Assembly: GCA_023416745.1 (NCBI GenBank)
Contig: JAEZHF010000063.1
Span: 36,619-100,618, forward strand
DNA: 64,000 bases
Direction: 5' to 3'
Source: Bacillota bacterium
GTDB taxonomy: Bacteria > Bacillota > Clostridia > Christensenellales > SZUA-584
Shown here: one piece after another, positions 62,420 through 64,000 of the stretch
Layout: every line of letters begins with the position of its first letter
Numbering within the stretch: position 1 is the stretch's first letter
Notes under the pieces: generated by a model
The model's database searches: none
The model's input: the letters and a program-made list of their open reading frames with translations, nothing else
What the model was told of the DNA's origin: nothing
Position numbers and translations under genes: made by a program

Positions 62420-62580
62420 CGCGTCCTTCGTCACAACACGTCAGCCAGTTCAATACCATCTGGTTGGCATCCATGATCGCGGTCGATGTTGCCGTCCGAT
62501 TAATCAAACCAGGCTTTGAGCGCTATGAGCTGTTAGAACCATCTGAGATGTTAAAACAATAATCAGAAAAGGGGCACGTC

Positions 62581-62611
62581 TATACCATATTGCGTCAATT
62601 TATGGTATATT
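62581..62611 (+). promoter_or_regulatory. Dyad operator overlapping the YhhN gene -10
   Basis: TATACCATA (62581-62589) and TATGGTATA (62601-62609) form a perfect nine-base inverted repeat, with TTG/CAA pairing further in. The right arm contains the extended -10 TGGTATATT. This is a typical repressor site, or a hairpin at the transcript start. Confidence 0.45.
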
Positions 62612-62648
62612 ATGAATAGGCATTCCACGGGAACAGGGAGGGCTTTGT

Positions 62649-63320
62649 GTGGCTATCGGTTATGCGGCTGCGGCGCTCTTTGCCGCCGCCATTTTGGTTC
62701 ACTTTATCGCTGCTGTGCGCGGCTTAGAAGCGCTCCGGTGTATCACCAAGGCGCTGCTGATGCCGCTGCTCGCGGTGACGTTCGTATTGTTCTGGACGGA
62801 ATTCACCCCCGCCCCGCTGCCCTGGCGCGTGGCACTCGGGCTGATCGCGGGCTGCGCCGGCGACATCGCGCTGCTGGACCACCGCAACGCTGTCGGGCTG
62901 TCCGTCGGGCTCGCGTTCTTTTTTGTCGGTCACGTGCTGTATATCGGACAACTCTATGGATTGATGACGCCGCCGCCTGGGTGGTGGATTGCCGTGGCCG
63001 CCGTCATAGTCTTATCCGTGCTGTGGCAGATATTCAGAAAGCTCCGGCATTTTCTGCCGAAGCTCCAGTTGTTTGCGGGTCCGCTGTATTTTCTGCTGCT
63101 GGGCACACTGAGCGCGTCCGCCGCGCTGGACGCCTTTGCGACGCTGAACGCAGGCTCATTTCTGCTGCTGGGCGGCACGCTGCTGTTCCTGCTGTCCGAC
63201 ACGTTCCTCGCCTTCGAGGTGTTCCGCGGTGAAACCCGGCACAGCTACGTCAAGGTGATGGCGCCCTATATCGCAGCGCAGACGCTCATCGCCGCCGGTT
63301 TCTTTCTGCGCATGATCTGA
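62649..63320 (+). CDS. YhhN/lysoplasmalogenase family membrane protein
   Basis: 223 residues with about eight hydrophobic segments. GDIALLDHRN near 76 and FVGHVLYIGQ near 97 match the conserved Asp/His positions of the TMEM86/YhhN family, which hydrolyses the vinyl-ether bond of lysoplasmalogens. Many anaerobes, including Clostridia, contain plasmalogens. GTG start at 62649 with GGGAGGG upstream. It lies convergent to an acyltransferase gene, which also concerns lipids. Confidence 0.83.
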   Translation: MAIGYAAAALFAAAILVHFIAAVRGLEALRCITKALLMPLLAVTFVLFWTEFTPAPLPWRVALGLIAGCAGDIALLDHRNAVGLSVGLAFFFVGHVLYIGQLYGLMTPPPGWWIAVAAVIVLSVLWQIFRKLRHFLPKLQLFAGPLYFLLLGTLSASAALDAFATLNAGSFLLLGGTLLFLLSDTFLAFEVFRGETRHSYVKVMAPYIAAQTLIAAGFFLRMI

Positions 63321-64000
63321 TCAACACCATTTGCCGCCGCATGCGCGGTGCAGCTCCTCCGTGAGGTGGAACCAGCGCATCGTGTCGTTGTTTTCGGGGT
63401 AGAACTCATAGAAGTCGCCATGATGGAACGTATAGAAGCGCGATATGTCGGTGCACATGCCGAACGTGGGCACGGCATCGGTGGGCAGCGTGAACGTGAA
63501 CGGCTCGCCGTCCTTTGTGCCCGCGTATGTCAGCCCGGCGCGCGACAGCGTGAGCGTCCCTTCCCCCGCGATGACGGAGGTTTCGTTCTTGTTCAGCCGC
63601 TTGTACTTGGGCAGCACACCCAGCTTCACGCGCCCGCTGTGCGCAAAATCCTCCGACTGCACCTCCGCTTTGGCCCGTTCACGCTGCAGCGCGTACCAGT
63701 GCGAGATCGTCTCGGGAATCACGCACTGATCGTCCATCGGCACGAGGTCGTAGTATTCGTTGACGCGCGCGCCGTTGCCGCACGCCTCGCAGCGGATCAC
63801 GTCTCCCTCGCTGCGCGTCGTGTGCAGTCCGCCGCATTTGGGACACAGATACAGCAGGTCATGAAGGTTTTTGGCCATCTCACCCCTGCCTTCATATTTC
63901 ACGCGCGCCTGTCTGTTCCACAAATAATCGTCGTGCGTGAGCTCTCGGTTCAGAGTGTCCTGTATCTCGTCGGCGCTCAGGGACGCAAGCTGTTCCGGCG
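63321..64000 (-). CDS. PlsC-type lysophospholipid acyltransferase, C-terminal part (runs off the window)
   Basis: The minus-strand frame stays open to the window edge, so the 5' end is missing. What is visible is the C-terminal domain that follows the PlsC core in Clostridia: RELTHDDYLWNRQARVKYEG, then a zinc ribbon CPKCGG and CEACGN, then a Trp/Glu/Tyr-rich region (ISHWYALQRERAK). The HxxxxD acyltransferase core must lie beyond 64000. Likely acylates lysophosphatidate or a related lipid. The stop abuts the YhhN stop (convergent). Confidence 0.75.
   Translation of the reverse strand, partial: PEQLASLSADEIQDTLNRELTHDDYLWNRQARVKYEGRGEMAKNLHDLLYLCPKCGGLHTTRSEGDVIRCEACGNGARVNEYYDLVPMDDQCVIPETISHWYALQRERAKAEVQSEDFAHSGRVKLGVLPKYKRLNKNETSVIAGEGTLTLSRAGLTYAGTKDGEPFTFTLPTDAVPTFGMCTDISRFYTFHHGDFYEFYPENNDTMRWFHLTEELHRACGGKWC

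Overview
The window reads as chromosomal DNA of a spore-forming, anaerobic Bacillota (Clostridia-type) bacterium of moderate to fairly high GC. Three things point there. Sporulation genes are present: a complete cotJA-cotJB-cotJC operon, a CotH-type kinase, and mother-cell sigma-E/sigma-K-like promoters. Anaerobic metabolism is present: an oxygen-sensitive 2-hydroxyacyl-CoA dehydratase/activase module, a corrinoid methanol methyltransferase, an ornithine-racemase-type enzyme, a radical SAM/B12 protein, and a flavodoxin-ferredoxin fusion. Expression signals are Gram-positive, with strong AAGGAGG ribosome sites and TTG/GTG starts. I see no rRNA, tRNA, CRISPR array, insertion sequence or prophage.

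Layout. 0.1-3.0 kb (-): three overlapping genes for a split activase/dehydratase system. 3.3-7.0 kb: cold-shock protein, B12/radical SAM protein, a divergent squalene-cyclase-like protein and an Ig-like lipoprotein. 7.0-8.2 kb: rsgA behind a short leader ORF and two mutually exclusive hairpins. 8.3-11.4 kb (-): a lipoprotein gene broken by one in-frame TGA, and an EAL-CBS-GGDEF protein. 11.7-12.8 kb: cotJ operon. 12.9-17.0 kb (-): cysK, then mtaB-mtaC-COG0523 GTPase, a methanol-activation operon. 17.3-18.9 kb: HTH regulator, hydrolase and DUF4180 operon. 19-28.8 kb: GltS transporter, flavodoxin, lipoproteins, PIG-V-like glycosyltransferase, zinc-ribbon repeat protein, CoA-transferase and a P-loop nucleoside kinase. 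29-31.6 kb: CotH-like protein and L,D-transpeptidase. 31.7-45.3 kb (mostly -): HD-GYP regulator with a giant PAS kinase, UV endonuclease, CNNM/CBS protein, dockerin-bearing amidase, GGDEF-EAL protein, RbsD, GNAT and ornithine-type racemase. 45.6-48.1 kb: NlpC/P60 hydrolase and EFR1-type ferredoxin. 48.2-51.5 kb (-): three tandem 350-residue acetyltransferase paralogs. 51.8-57.4 kb: lipoprotein, PIN-PhoH, ArsR regulator, a Cys/Gly-rich and a Pro/Gly/Trp-rich small protein, and a histidine-kinase remnant. 57.7-60.6 kb: ECF sigma factor, RsgI-like anti-sigma and a paralogous lipoprotein. 60.9-64 kb: two-gene ABC transporter, YhhN protein, and the 3' part of a PlsC-type acyltransferase.

Themes. 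Metabolism centres on one-carbon and CoA-ester chemistry. Three to four proteins make or degrade cyclic di-GMP, one of them beside a large sensor kinase. Much of the rest concerns the envelope or spore: amidase, P60 hydrolase, L,D-transpeptidase, CotJ, CotH, and low-complexity proteins with sigma-K-like promoters. Most promising for follow-up: the leader-peptide/hairpin control region of rsgA; the two low-complexity proteins with matching sigma-K-type promoters; the COG0523 GTPase inside the zinc-dependent methanol methyltransferase operon; the three equal-length acetyltransferase paralogs; and the sigma/RsgI/lipoprotein set with a duplicated sensor domain. All function calls come from reading motifs; no database search was run.
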